Origin: CAZSXS01 sp964611385
Lineage (GTDB): Bacteria; Bacillota; Clostridia; Lachnospirales; CAYPQA01
Length of the DNA: 32,218 nt
Assembly: GCA_964611385.1 (NCBI GenBank)
Contig: CAZSXS010000037.1
Coordinates: 1-32,218, forward strand
Reading direction: 5' to 3'
The notes under the pieces: generated by a model
What the model was told of the DNA's origin: nothing
The model's input: the letters and a program-made list of their open reading frames with translations, nothing else
Databases searched by the model: none
Made by a program: the position numbers and the translations under genes
In this document: positions 17,401 through 24,314 of the stretch, piece after piece
Layout of the letters: each line of letters starts with the position of its first letter
Position numbering within the stretch: position 1 is the stretch's first letter

Positions 17401-17648
17401 CCGATGTGGTGATCCACTACGATCCATGGTGGAATCCAGCAGTTATGGCGCAAGCCACGGATAGGGCGCACCGCTATGGTCAAAAGAAAAGCGTTCAAGT
17501 TTTTAATCTGGTAACAAAAGACAGTATTGAAGAAAAAATTATTGAGCTTCATGATCGGAAAAAGGATTTAATTGATTCAGTGGTTACAGAAGGTACCACC
17601 TTTATCAATAAGCTCAGCGAAGAAGAAATTAAAGCCTTATTTGTGTAA
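14430..17648 (+). CDS. SWIM zinc-finger SNF2-family helicase
   Basis: This 1072-residue Swi2/Snf2 ATPase is of the bacterial type. An N-terminal SWIM zinc finger is seen as C70xC72...C82xH84. A long SNF2-associated region follows (about 100-590), and then the two helicase lobes: motif I DDMGLGKT near 635-642, motif II DEAQ at 736-739, TGTPMENS after it, and motif VI QATDRAHRYGQ near 1008-1018. Such proteins translocate on double-stranded DNA and are often linked to RapA-like or repair roles; the target here is unknown. The ATG at 14430 has only a weak ribosome binding site. A perfect 11-bp hairpin lies within the first codons. The MFS gene follows after 12 nt. Confidence 0.93.
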   Translation: MFEKLNLTEIRKLGSDDRAFAKACDFVRSGCVYITDSKSTMLSGSVYDYGKNINVSISSDLSGNLSWYHCSCSASKIWRGACAHVLAVIIYDSKVKLFNPALDKKNDEFVPYQTKLLEDQLLEKENLKDLASAMNLLSTFKSNLIESIKREVKPVEEKYVLSPSLIENRDELAIYLNIGEIGKKNYVIKNVNELIQSMEKKETVTYGKSFRFEHDIKAFDPSSQALYALIKKARPSLQNAQVLGFSKDFYRITVISENFIDEFFEIYEGKELPIYSSESNKTLLFDTRGLEFQCIVKQEEGTTTLTTRPHFCKMYIGNQYCYVPSSKKLTRISKECAAVIHPIVANISGSKDKYYVFSGKHAEEFYAYLYPKLKEFQLLSEDSVVTNEPSLDYALKLYLDADKMGILARLEAEAPSPLLVRAKLMLESLGFSATLNQDNNLEYRLAEDDLIYEFYMNGIELVKNLGELYVTDEFDKRFIPREKPVKLGLRLTGNLFELSLENDEYRPVELLEILDSFRLKKRFHKLRSGKILSLDNEDLRELAGLIEGLDLSKKELSEPVIHLPSYRALFVDTMTQNNENVEKDKGFKRLTTDFKNYKDVEEVPEVLNPILREYQRVGYNWLKTMSNYGFGGILADDMGLGKTIQVIALVLSDHQPSKTQHVSLVVAPTSIVYNWKSEFGRFAPELKVTILNGTPAARKELFENERDTDVFITTYDTLKRDIENYADFEFRFIIADEAQFIKNPGTQNAASIKSLKSQVRFALTGTPMENSLMELWSIFDFVMPGYLFSSGKFSKLYETPIIKDKDKNVTQTLKKHITPFILRRVKKQVLTELPEKVETTLFADMTEPQRKLYLANLLKARGDLEELMKDGLSKNHLKILSYLTRLRQLCCHPALFVENYTLGSGKLDLALETISIAVESGSRILFFSQFTSMLHIIIEALDKEKYSYFYLDGGTDAKDRMQMMERFNAGDRDIFFISLKAGGTGLNLTGADVVIHYDPWWNPAVMAQATDRAHRYGQKKSVQVFNLVTKDSIEEKIIELHDRKKDLIDSVVTEGTTFINKLSEEEIKALFV
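14461..14489 (+). repeat. Perfect 11-bp hairpin inside the SNF2 gene start
   Basis: GAAAGCTCGGT (14461-14471) pairs with ACCGAGCTTTC (14479-14489) around a 7-nt loop, about 30 nt after the start codon. It could slow initiation or early elongation, or be a chance coding palindrome. Confidence 0.5.
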
Positions 17649-17660
17649 AAGGGGAGAACT

Positions 17661-19043
17661 ATGTCGGCTTTTAAGCGCTTCATTAACAACGTGATTTATC
17701 AGAAAGATGAAGAATTGATTCTGAGCAGTTCCAAAAAGGATATGGACTTGTATATCGTTCAAATGATCCTTGGTACTGTTTATGGCCTTTTAACCGGTGG
17801 CGTATTTTTGTCTGGTTATTTAATTTATCTGGGGGCTTCTGATGAGATTGTTAGTTATGCTACTCTCATGCCCAGTATTTGCGGTATATTTGTTATTTTT
17901 TCGGCCAACTATGTGGAGAATAAGGAGAAGCGAAGGCGCTTTATTGTTGTCATTGCGGCCTTCATTAAGTTGCTCTTAGCTTCTATTGTATTCATTCCAT
18001 TGATCTTCCGCAGCAAGTATACCATTATTCTAATCTACTTTATGCTCTTAATCGGATATCTGCTTAGCAGTGTCAGCAGCCTTGCTTTTAACACTTGGTT
18101 CGTTCAGGTTATCCCGCAAAAGGTTCGGGGGCGCTATTTGTCTGCCCGCTCTATCATAGGAGTAATCATCACTATCGTGATTCCTGTGGCAGCCGGAAAA
18201 ATCGTGGATGTCATACCCAACCAATACAACGGATTTTTAATTCTTTACTCTGTAGCCGTGGTTTTTGCGATCTTAGAGGTCTTAACTATGCGAAAGATCA
18301 GCGACCCACTATTTAAAAACATCAAAAAGAAACTCAGCCTAAAAGAACTCTTTACCATCCCCTTAAAAAACAAGGAATTTATGCACTATACGATTTCTCT
18401 ATGCGCTTTTTACTTTTTGCTTTACATTTCGGCTTCTTTTTCCCAGTTATACATGCTGAAATACTTGAAGCTAAGCTTTACCTACATCAACTTAACTGCT
18501 ATTATTTCCTATGTTTTGCAGGTTTTTGTCTTTTACAATTTTTGGGGCCGGGTATCAGATAAGCTCTCCGCCAACTTTGCGCTCTCTACGAGCATTTGGT
18601 TTTATATTTGCGACATGCTAGTCTGGTTTTTTATCACCCCTACATCCGTCTTCTTCATGTTGCCCATGGCTCATGTATTCGGTTCGATTGAAGGTTCTGG
18701 CTTTTCCATCGGTTCCTTCACCCGTCGTTATGAGGTCTGCCCAGAAGAAGGCCGAGTTATCTATGACTCCTTTTTTACCGCCTGCTTGGGCATCGCCCTC
18801 TTGATCAGTCCTATGATCGGCAGCTTTCTCAGGAGTTTTTTTGGCACCATCCCGCTGGTCATGAAACTCCCTTACGGTAACTTCCGTTTAGTTTATCTCT
18901 TATCTGTGCTGGGGATTGCCTGCCTACAGCTTTATAATTATTTTGTTTACACCAAAAAGCACGTCCCCAACAGCAACTTGCTTAAAAAGAGCTCCTATGT
19001 AGAAGCATTTGGGATCTTAAAGCGAGTTATATTTAAAAGATAA
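17661..19043 (+). CDS. MFS transporter
   Basis: This 460-residue polytopic membrane protein has about 12 predicted hydrophobic helices and a major-facilitator look: after helix four it has LAFNTWFVQVIPQKVRGRYLSARS, which resembles the family's cytoplasmic loop signatures, and the C-terminal half repeats the six-helix plan. A short cytosolic N-terminus (about 35 residues) precedes the first helix. The substrate cannot be inferred. GGGGAG precedes the ATG and only 12 nt separate it from the SNF2 gene, so the two are probably cotranscribed; no functional reason is evident. Confidence 0.85.
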   Translation: MSAFKRFINNVIYQKDEELILSSSKKDMDLYIVQMILGTVYGLLTGGVFLSGYLIYLGASDEIVSYATLMPSICGIFVIFSANYVENKEKRRRFIVVIAAFIKLLLASIVFIPLIFRSKYTIILIYFMLLIGYLLSSVSSLAFNTWFVQVIPQKVRGRYLSARSIIGVIITIVIPVAAGKIVDVIPNQYNGFLILYSVAVVFAILEVLTMRKISDPLFKNIKKKLSLKELFTIPLKNKEFMHYTISLCAFYFLLYISASFSQLYMLKYLKLSFTYINLTAIISYVLQVFVFYNFWGRVSDKLSANFALSTSIWFYICDMLVWFFITPTSVFFMLPMAHVFGSIEGSGFSIGSFTRRYEVCPEEGRVIYDSFFTACLGIALLISPMIGSFLRSFFGTIPLVMKLPYGNFRLVYLLSVLGIACLQLYNYFVYTKKHVPNSNLLKKSSYVEAFGILKRVIFKR

Positions 19044-19070
19044 TATTTATACTTGAAAGATAAAAATTGA

Positions 19071-19083
19071 GCGGCAAAGCCGC
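19071..19083 (+). other. Short GC hairpin before adh ribosome binding site
   Basis: GCGGC-AAA-GCCGC, a 5-bp stem with a 3-nt loop, 3 nt before GGAGG. It may tune translation of the dehydrogenase gene. No T run follows. Confidence 0.35.
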
Positions 19084-19099
19084 ATATGGAGGTATATAT

Positions 19100-20263
19100 A
19101 TGAACTTTAGTTACTACATACCCACAAAGATCTTCTTTGGAAAAGGAGAACTGGCACGCTTGGGCACAGAGAGCCTGCCTGGGAAAAAGGCCCTCATTGT
19201 AACAACATGCGGTGGTTCCGTAAAAAAATATGGATACCTGGATCGGGTACTTAGCTACTTGAAGCAAAACAATACCGACTATGTTTTATTTGACAAGATA
19301 CTGCCCAATCCTGTGAAAAGCCATGTTATGGAAGCAGCTGACCTGGCCAAAAAGGAAAACTGTGACTTTGTGATTGGTTTGGGTGGGGGTAGCAGTATTG
19401 ACTCCTCTAAAAGTATCGCAGTCATGGCCATCAATGATGGGGACTACTGGGATTATATTTTTGGTGGAACAGGAAAACAGCAGCCCGTCAAAAACAAGCC
19501 CCTGCCTGTCATTGCCATCACAACCACCGCAGGAACTGGTACAGAAGCCGATCCTTGGACCGTCATCACCAAGGAGGAAGGCGGAGAAAAAATCGGCTTT
19601 GGTAACGAGCAGACCTTCCCTTACTTCTCCATTGTGGATCCAGAATTGATGCTGTCCGTGCCCAAGAATCTGACCGCTTACCAGGGCTTTGACGCTCTGT
19701 TTCATTCCACGGAAGGTTATATCGCCAACATTGCTAACTTTATGAGTGACCTTTACGCCCTAAAGGCTATAGAGTTGATCGGTAAGTATTTACCAAGAGC
19801 TGTTAATGACGGTAACGATGAGGAAGCCAGAGCGATGGTTGCCCTGGCCAACACTCTCTCCGGTATGGTGGAGTCCACCTCCAGCTGTACCTCAGAACAT
19901 TCCATCGAACATGCCCTCAGTGGCTACCACCCAAAGCTTCCTCACGGAGCGGGTCTAATCATGGTCTCGCTTGCTTACTATGAAAAGTTTGCTTCGTCGG
20001 TATCTGAGCGTTTGATCACCATGGCTAAGGCCCTGGGAAAGGCTGATGCTGACAAGCCAGAAGATTTCATCAGTGCCCTCCGTGAACTACAAGAGGCCTG
20101 TGGTGTTTCTCAACTTAAAATGTCGGATTACAACATTGATAAGAACAACTTTAAGAAATATGCACTGCATGCTATGGACATCATGGGTGGACTCTTTAAG
20201 ATGGATCGTGTACAGCTCAGCGTAGAAGATGTGGTGGAGATTTTGGAGAAGTCGTATCAATAG
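19100..20263 (+). CDS. Iron-containing alcohol dehydrogenase
   Basis: This 387-residue group III (Fe-type) alcohol dehydrogenase reduces aldehydes to alcohols with NAD(P)H or works in reverse. The NAD-binding GGGSSID is at 95-101. The metal ligands fit D198 and H202 (GFDALFHSTEGY), H271 (EHALSGYH) and H282 (PHGAGL), so the site is complete. Family members include butanol, lactaldehyde and 1,3-propanediol dehydrogenases; substrate is not determined by these motifs. The start at 19100 has GGAGG 8 nt upstream; the frame is open to 19067. The tRNA-Gln promoter begins 93 nt downstream, with no terminator visible between. Confidence 0.94.
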   Translation: MNFSYYIPTKIFFGKGELARLGTESLPGKKALIVTTCGGSVKKYGYLDRVLSYLKQNNTDYVLFDKILPNPVKSHVMEAADLAKKENCDFVIGLGGGSSIDSSKSIAVMAINDGDYWDYIFGGTGKQQPVKNKPLPVIAITTTAGTGTEADPWTVITKEEGGEKIGFGNEQTFPYFSIVDPELMLSVPKNLTAYQGFDALFHSTEGYIANIANFMSDLYALKAIELIGKYLPRAVNDGNDEEARAMVALANTLSGMVESTSSCTSEHSIEHALSGYHPKLPHGAGLIMVSLAYYEKFASSVSERLITMAKALGKADADKPEDFISALRELQEACGVSQLKMSDYNIDKNNFKKYALHAMDIMGGLFKMDRVQLSVEDVVEILEKSYQ

Positions 20264-20355
20264 AAGGCAAAACAATAAAAAGAATATCCATGGTAGAGAA
20301 ATAAATACACACAAGCAAGCCCAGAAAATAATTGAAGATAAACTGAAAATAGCTA

Positions 20356-20384
20356 TTGACAAAGAAATTAAACTATTCTATAAT
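20356..20384 (+). promoter_or_regulatory. Consensus promoter of tRNA-Gln
   Basis: TTGACA (20356-20361), 17-nt spacer, TATAAT (20379-20384). Both hexamers are perfect, as expected for a stable RNA. It lies 22 nt before the tRNA. Confidence 0.88.
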
Positions 20385-20406
20385 GCATACCGTTCAGCGA
20401 TCCCAT

Positions 20407-20478
20407 TGGGCAGTCGCCAAGCGGTAAGGCTCAGGACTCTGACTCCTGCATTCGGGGGTTCAAATCCCTCCTGCCTAG
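20407..20478 (+). tRNA. tRNA-Gln (CUG anticodon)
   Basis: A complete cloverleaf can be folded: acceptor TGGGCAG with CTGCCTA (one G-T pair), D arm GCC/GGC, anticodon stem CAGGA/TCCTG with the loop CTCTGAC giving anticodon CTG, and T arm GGGGG-TTCAAAT-CCCTC. The discriminator is G at 20478. CCA is not encoded. It reads the glutamine codon CAG. It is a single-gene unit with its own promoter and terminator. Confidence 0.95.
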
Positions 20479-20483
20479 TTTAT

Positions 20484-20532
20484 AAAAAAAGAAGAGCTAA
20501 GGATTTATAGAATCCTTGGCTCTTCTTTTTTT
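20484..20532 (+). terminator. Intrinsic terminator of tRNA-Gln
   Basis: AAAAAAAGAAGAGC (from 20484) pairs with GCTCTTCTTTTTTT (to 20532), and the inner AAGGATT pairs with AATCCTT, around a 5-nt loop. From here to 20668 no gene is seen. Confidence 0.93.
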
Positions 20533-20668
20533 GTTTTTAAAGAGATTTTGCCACGTTTTTTACCAAGTTAGATTGCTTCCTTAGCAAGAACAGATTGTTT
20601 CATAAGCTCTCATACTCAGTTAGCTATAAAAGAGTCATCCCTTTTCGAAGGAGGCACTTAATATTATA

Positions 20669-21295
20669 CTAAAAATTATCGTTTTTGATGTTGTTGATTT
20701 TTTTGCGCAGCTTCTTAAACCAATTCAGCTGAAATTCCGTACTGTCAATGCCGAATTGCAATGTTATTGCTTGAAATTCTCCGATTGTATTTACATTATC
20801 TAAAACATCGGTTATCCCAGTTGCTTTTTGAATGCCTAAAAAATAATCCTCATCATTTTTGAAATACGCAATAACTTGATCTTTTTCTTTGTGTTGAACA
20901 TTAGTCTGTATCATTTGCAATTCGGACAGCTCTTTTTCAAGAATTAATATGATTTCATCTATAAGAACACACCGTTCTTCAGTAGGAACAAGCCCCATAA
21001 ATAAAAGCTTTCCAAGTTCTATGTTTTTGCTTTTAGACATATTTGCCGGCGTTTTTAGCCACAGCATTAACGCTTCTCGTCCGGCATCGGTAATGCTATA
21101 CTGCTTCTTGTTAACACTTTTTTCTACAAACTCCGAACATACCACAAGCTGCTCTGCAAGTAGTTTTTTCATTACGGCTTGAATACTGCCAAGACTATCA
21201 CTGCACATAGATTTAAAGTTTTTTCTGATGATATTTCGAATTTCGTAAACAGTTAACCTTTTTAACATTAGAATTCCAAGTATGATTTTATCCAC
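20669..21295 (-). CDS. PadR-family-like transcriptional regulator
   Basis: The first 90 residues of this 208-residue protein form a PadR-like winged helix (DKIILGILMLKRLTVYEIRNII, then SLGSIQAVMKKLLAEQLVV and the wing KKQYSITDAGREALMLWL). The rest is a mainly helical C-terminal dimerisation region of the Vir_C type. The start is GTG 21295, with AAGGAGGG 7 nt upstream; the frame extends 17 codons further but through the ribosome binding site and operator. A 17-bp perfect palindrome overlaps the -10 region of its promoter, so it probably represses itself. PadR regulators often control a neighbouring transporter or stress gene; here the next minus-strand gene upstream is the J-domain protein. 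Confidence 0.85.
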   Translation of the reverse strand: MDKIILGILMLKRLTVYEIRNIIRKNFKSMCSDSLGSIQAVMKKLLAEQLVVCSEFVEKSVNKKQYSITDAGREALMLWLKTPANMSKSKNIELGKLLFMGLVPTEERCVLIDEIILILEKELSELQMIQTNVQHKEKDQVIAYFKNDEDYFLGIQKATGITDVLDNVNTIGEFQAITLQFGIDSTEFQLNWFKKLRKKINNIKNDNF

Positions 21296-21330
21296 AGAGT
21301 TTCCCTCCTTTTTATTATGACTGATAATAG

Positions 21331-21347
21331 AATGCCTATTAGGCATT
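21331..21347. promoter_or_regulatory. Palindromic operator of the PadR-like gene
   Basis: AATGCCTATTAGGCATT is a perfect 17-bp palindrome located between the -10 and the ribosome binding site, sharing 3 nt with the -10 hexamer. Position and symmetry fit a dimeric repressor's own operator. Confidence 0.65.
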
Positions 21348-21375
21348 GTACCGCACTATACCTTCAGATTGTCAA
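21345..21375 (-). promoter_or_regulatory. Promoter of the PadR-like gene
   Basis: Minus strand TTGACA (21370-21375) and TACAAT (21345-21350), separated by 19 nt, longer than the optimum 17. The -35 lies inside the last codons of a gene remnant. Confidence 0.5.
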
Positions 21376-21538
21376 TGAGCACAGCCAGAACATTGAGAAG
21401 CACGATGCTTTTGGTATCTCCCATTTGTGACAAAGCCTCTGCCATATCACATACGGCCTGATTCACCCCATCTATATTCGCTCCTATTAAAGGTAAGTCA
21501 AAGGTAGAGTTAAGCTGTTGGCTATTTTGAAAAGCGTT
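21356..21538 (-). pseudogene. C-terminal remnant of an unrecognised gene
   Basis: The minus strand reads open for about 60 codons between a TGA (21539-21541) and the TAG at 21356-21358, ending SIVLLNVLAVLIDNLKV. It has protein-like composition, with NSTFDLPLIGANIDGVNQAV in the middle, but no ATG and no ribosome binding site at its start, so it looks like the tail of a truncated gene. I do not recognise the family. The rest of the gap, 21539-21685, has a short plus-strand open stretch containing FEKRFKAKNKKVKQL, without a start codon, that could be another fragment. Confidence 0.45.
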
Positions 21539-21685
21539 TCAAGGCTAAGAATAAGAAAGTCAAGCAACTAAAAACCGTAGGGCAGCCTCATACCGCAAGA
21601 TTTAGTTTTGCTTATACTCCCATATTAATAGGTTGTTGCACTGGAGTGCCAAATAGCATTTACACAAGTATTTGAATAGATCTTT

Positions 21686-22594
21686 TTATACAAATGCACT
21701 CATGGCTTTGTTAATCTTATCTTTATATTCTTCTTGCGTATTGTTATGTACAGAAGCTACCATTTTCGTAAACGTTGCATAATTCGGCTCTTTGAACTTA
21801 AACGTGCTTTCCTGTGGAAACATACTTCGAATCACTATTATTGATTTTTTTACGATGCTTTCATCTACATCTTCCCCACGACTGGATAGCATAGCAAAGA
21901 GGATACCCAATCGCCAAGTCAAGGTCTTGGCACAGATCACATTAAAATAAATGCCTATGATAGGGATGTTTCCTAGTATCTTATCATTAACGATATCAAA
22001 GATAATTTCACTCATGATGTTTTTTATTAAAGTCACAATTGCTCCGTCTGACATAGGCATCCTACCATAAAATCGCCTGATGGAGTTAAGCATCGGGGAA
22101 TAATGTGTAAATATTACCGCTCCGTCAACAATCAAAGTAAAAGGAAAGCCAAGAACTCCACTGAGGCCTTGAATTAATACGTTTGAGTTTGCCTTCTCAT
22201 TTATAGACTGGTATACCTTATGGTTAATATCCTTGATATCCTCCGGCGCATACTGCGGTTGTGCGTTCTCTTCGTATTGTTTCCGATATTGCGCCTGATA
22301 CTGTTGTTCATATGGTTCTCTATATTGCCCCTGGTATTGCTCCTGATATTGTTCTGTATACCGTTCTTCTTGATGTTTCGCATAATAATATTCTAGCTGC
22401 GCATTATAGAGTTTTCGACTGTCAGGATCCAAAAGGATTTCAAATGCATTTTTAATCTCTACAAATAATTGGTGGGCATCTGGTGCCTTGCATACATCCG
22501 GATGAAACTTGCGAGCTAGCTCTCTATATTTTGTTTTAATCTCTTCTGTTGTAGCGTTCATCTGAATATTAAATGTTTTGTAATAGTCATCCAT
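21686..22594 (-). CDS. J-domain protein with QY repeats and DUF697-like membrane region
   Basis: This 302-residue protein starts with a J domain (1-65): the HPD at 31-33 is intact, so it should stimulate a DnaK/Hsp70 ATPase. Residues 79-107 are a low-complexity Gln/Tyr tract with QY every 4 residues or so (YTEQYQEQYQGQYREPY). From about 139 to 240 a hydrophobic region (LIQGLSGVLGFPFTLIVDG, RRFYGRMPMSDGAIVTLIK, KILGNIPIIGIYFNV) resembles the DUF697/EcsC-like domain that associates with membranes. There is no zinc-binding or classical DnaJ C-terminal domain. GAGAGG precedes the ATG. It stands alone among gene remnants. The combination suggests a membrane-sited co-chaperone. Confidence 0.8.
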   Translation of the reverse strand: MDDYYKTFNIQMNATTEEIKTKYRELARKFHPDVCKAPDAHQLFVEIKNAFEILLDPDSRKLYNAQLEYYYAKHQEERYTEQYQEQYQGQYREPYEQQYQAQYRKQYEENAQPQYAPEDIKDINHKVYQSINEKANSNVLIQGLSGVLGFPFTLIVDGAVIFTHYSPMLNSIRRFYGRMPMSDGAIVTLIKNIMSEIIFDIVNDKILGNIPIIGIYFNVICAKTLTWRLGILFAMLSSRGEDVDESIVKKSIIVIRSMFPQESTFKFKEPNYATFTKMVASVHNNTQEEYKDKINKAMSAFV

Positions 22595-22671
22595 GGTAAT
22601 TATCCTCTCTGTAAGTATATGTTCTCTTAGTTCACTGATCTTGTTTCCTTGAGTTAACTTGATTCATCTTT

Positions 22672-22699
22672 ATTGTAACATGATTTGCGTTTTTAGCAA
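22672..22699 (-). promoter_or_regulatory. Promoter of the J-domain gene
   Basis: Minus strand TTGCTA (22694-22699), 16-nt spacer, TACAAT (22672-22677), giving a leader of about 70 nt. Confidence 0.5.
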
Positions 22700-22842
22700 T
22701 GGTAAATGACTATTTTGTCGATGGATATCATAGTTTCAAAACCACCCCCTTACCTTATGCCAGCCGATTGACGATCGCCTATCTGAACCGTTATAATGGT
22801 TATTCTGAAAAGCATATACAGGGTCAAGCAATCCTCATTTAA
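22699..22842 (+). pseudogene. 47-codon remnant of an unrecognised gene
   Basis: This open frame has a strongly protein-like sequence, with DYFVDGYHSFKTTPLPYASR followed by LTIAYLNRYNGYSEKH, but no ribosome binding site before the ATG and a TGA just upstream. It reads like the end of a longer, truncated protein. Candidate promoter elements for the next gene fall inside it. I cannot name the family. Confidence 0.4.
22768..22797 (+). promoter_or_regulatory. Candidate promoter of the UROD-like gene
   Basis: TTGACG (22768-22773), 18-nt spacer, TATAAT (22792-22797), about 120 nt before the start codon and inside a gene remnant. Confidence 0.5.
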
Positions 22843-22856
22843 AGTGAACAAATTCT

Positions 22857-22886
22857 TTTGCTTTGCTGGGGGCATCATAAAGCAAA
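22857..22886 (+). other. 8-bp hairpin in the UROD-like gene leader
   Basis: TTTGCTTT (22857-22864) pairs with AAAGCAAA (22879-22886) around a 14-nt loop, 20 nt before the GGGAGG ribosome binding site. No T run follows, so it is a possible leader structure rather than a terminator. Confidence 0.35.
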
Positions 22887-22920
22887 TGCGAAGCCCTGAT
22901 CTTAAGGGAGGATAAAAAAT

Positions 22921-24147
22921 ATGCAATTAAAACATGAAGAAATTATTGTATTGCGCGAACTGGCAAAGTTATATGCCGAAACTGCTGCAAAACCCATATG
23001 GGAACAAAAAAAGAAACTTTGGATCGCATTGAATACCGGAAGGATGCAGCGACCGATGCTACTAATGGACCAGATGCCTTGGCATGAGTTGGACACCGAT
23101 GGCTTTTTACAGAACAAGGTCCAACATACATACTGGCGGAGGGTGGAAAGCGCCATTCGGCGGGATTTGTATAAAGCCATTCGCATGCCTGCTGATATGG
23201 TGCTTTCGCCGTATATCCTGTTACCTCGTAGTGTAGGCAATAGTGGCTTCGGGATTCAAACTCAGGAGGAACGATCTGTTCTTGATGAGCAGAACAGCGT
23301 AGTAGGACATAAGTATCACAATCAGTTCACTTGCATGGAAGATGTAGAGAAAATCCAAATGCCGAAGCTAACCTGGGACAGAGAAGCGGAAGCAGAAATA
23401 ATTCTCCAGGCCCAGGAAATCTTTGACGGCATTATACCCTTCAAGCTGGTCGGTGAGACTATGCATCTTGGGGCCTGGGATTGGATCTCTCAATGGATGG
23501 GTGTCGAGGAGTGTTATTATGCTCTGGTTGACCAACCGGAAATGTTACACGCCATGATGGAGCGTATCACTACAGGTCTGATTGGTTTAATTGATGAGAT
23601 GAACGTCCATGGGCTTTTTGACAGCTACTCTCAACTCTGTCATTGCTCCCACACCTTTAGCGGAAATGAGCCCGAAAAAGACTTTCCAAAATCCAGTGAT
23701 GTTTGGGCTTTTGGCTTGGCACAATTGTTTTCTTCAGCTTCACCGGAAGTTACGGAAGAGTTTGAGTTGCCGTATATGACGCGGATTTTCGAGAAATTCG
23801 GCTCCATCTACTACGGCTGCTGCGAGCGTTTGGACGACCGCCTGGACGTGATTGCCAAACTGCCCAAGCTTCGTAAGGTTTCCTGTAGTCCCTGGAGCGA
23901 TCGCGAACAATTCGCCCAAGCCCTGCCGAATAACCTTATCATGTCCAACAAGCCATCCCCTGCCCTAATTGCAACAGAAACGGTTGATTGGGACGCCGTT
24001 CGTGCCGATATTCGCCGCACGGTAGCAGCGGCCAAGGCGGGTGGTGTAGGACTGGAGCTGATTTTAAAGGACATCAGTACCGTCCGCTACCAGCCTGAAC
24101 GCCTAAGTCGTTGGGCGGAGATTGCTCTTGAAGAAGTCGAACGCTAG
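22921..24147 (+). CDS. Uroporphyrinogen-decarboxylase-like (UROD/MtaA-type) protein
   Basis: This 408-residue protein has the TIM-barrel features of the URO-D superfamily, which in anaerobes mostly comprises methyltransferases acting on corrinoid proteins rather than heme enzymes. Recognisable parts are FKLVGETMHLGAWDWISQWMG, DSYSQLCHCSHTF, and the C-terminal IYYGCCERLDDRLDVIAKLP and LIMSNKPSPALI. Cysteine and histidine residues near 212-218 and 300 could bind zinc, as in MtaA-like enzymes. There is no corrinoid protein or heme gene next to it, so the substrate is unknown. GGGAGG lies 9 nt before the ATG. A separate promoter for speD follows it. Confidence 0.75.
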   Translation: MQLKHEEIIVLRELAKLYAETAAKPIWEQKKKLWIALNTGRMQRPMLLMDQMPWHELDTDGFLQNKVQHTYWRRVESAIRRDLYKAIRMPADMVLSPYILLPRSVGNSGFGIQTQEERSVLDEQNSVVGHKYHNQFTCMEDVEKIQMPKLTWDREAEAEIILQAQEIFDGIIPFKLVGETMHLGAWDWISQWMGVEECYYALVDQPEMLHAMMERITTGLIGLIDEMNVHGLFDSYSQLCHCSHTFSGNEPEKDFPKSSDVWAFGLAQLFSSASPEVTEEFELPYMTRIFEKFGSIYYGCCERLDDRLDVIAKLPKLRKVSCSPWSDREQFAQALPNNLIMSNKPSPALIATETVDWDAVRADIRRTVAAAKAGGVGLELILKDISTVRYQPERLSRWAEIALEEVER

Positions 24148-24237
24148 TTGCCATCCGAACAAAGATCCGCTGAATCAAAAAATCCATCTAAACAAGATCC
24201 ATCCTTTCTAAGAGCGTCCAACAACAAACCAAATTTA

Positions 24238-24266
24238 TTGACAAAGATATACGCCTAAGCTATAAT
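24238..24266 (+). promoter_or_regulatory. Consensus promoter of the spe operon
   Basis: TTGACA (24238-24243), 17-nt spacer, TATAAT (24261-24266); both hexamers are perfect. The speD start is 37-49 nt downstream. Confidence 0.85.
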
Positions 24267-24314
24267 GCTTGCGGTAAAAAATCAACATACACCGACGAAA
24301 GGATGATGTTAGGG

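Noticed and set aside
19041..19099. Separate promoter for the alcohol dehydrogenase gene
   Set aside because: TAATAT-like sequences occur near 19041, but no -35 at proper spacing; the gene may be read from the SNF2-MFS transcript.
20461..20478. Attachment site duplicated from the tRNA-Gln 3' end
   Set aside because: No second copy of this segment is seen elsewhere in the window, so an integrated element with att sites is not supported.
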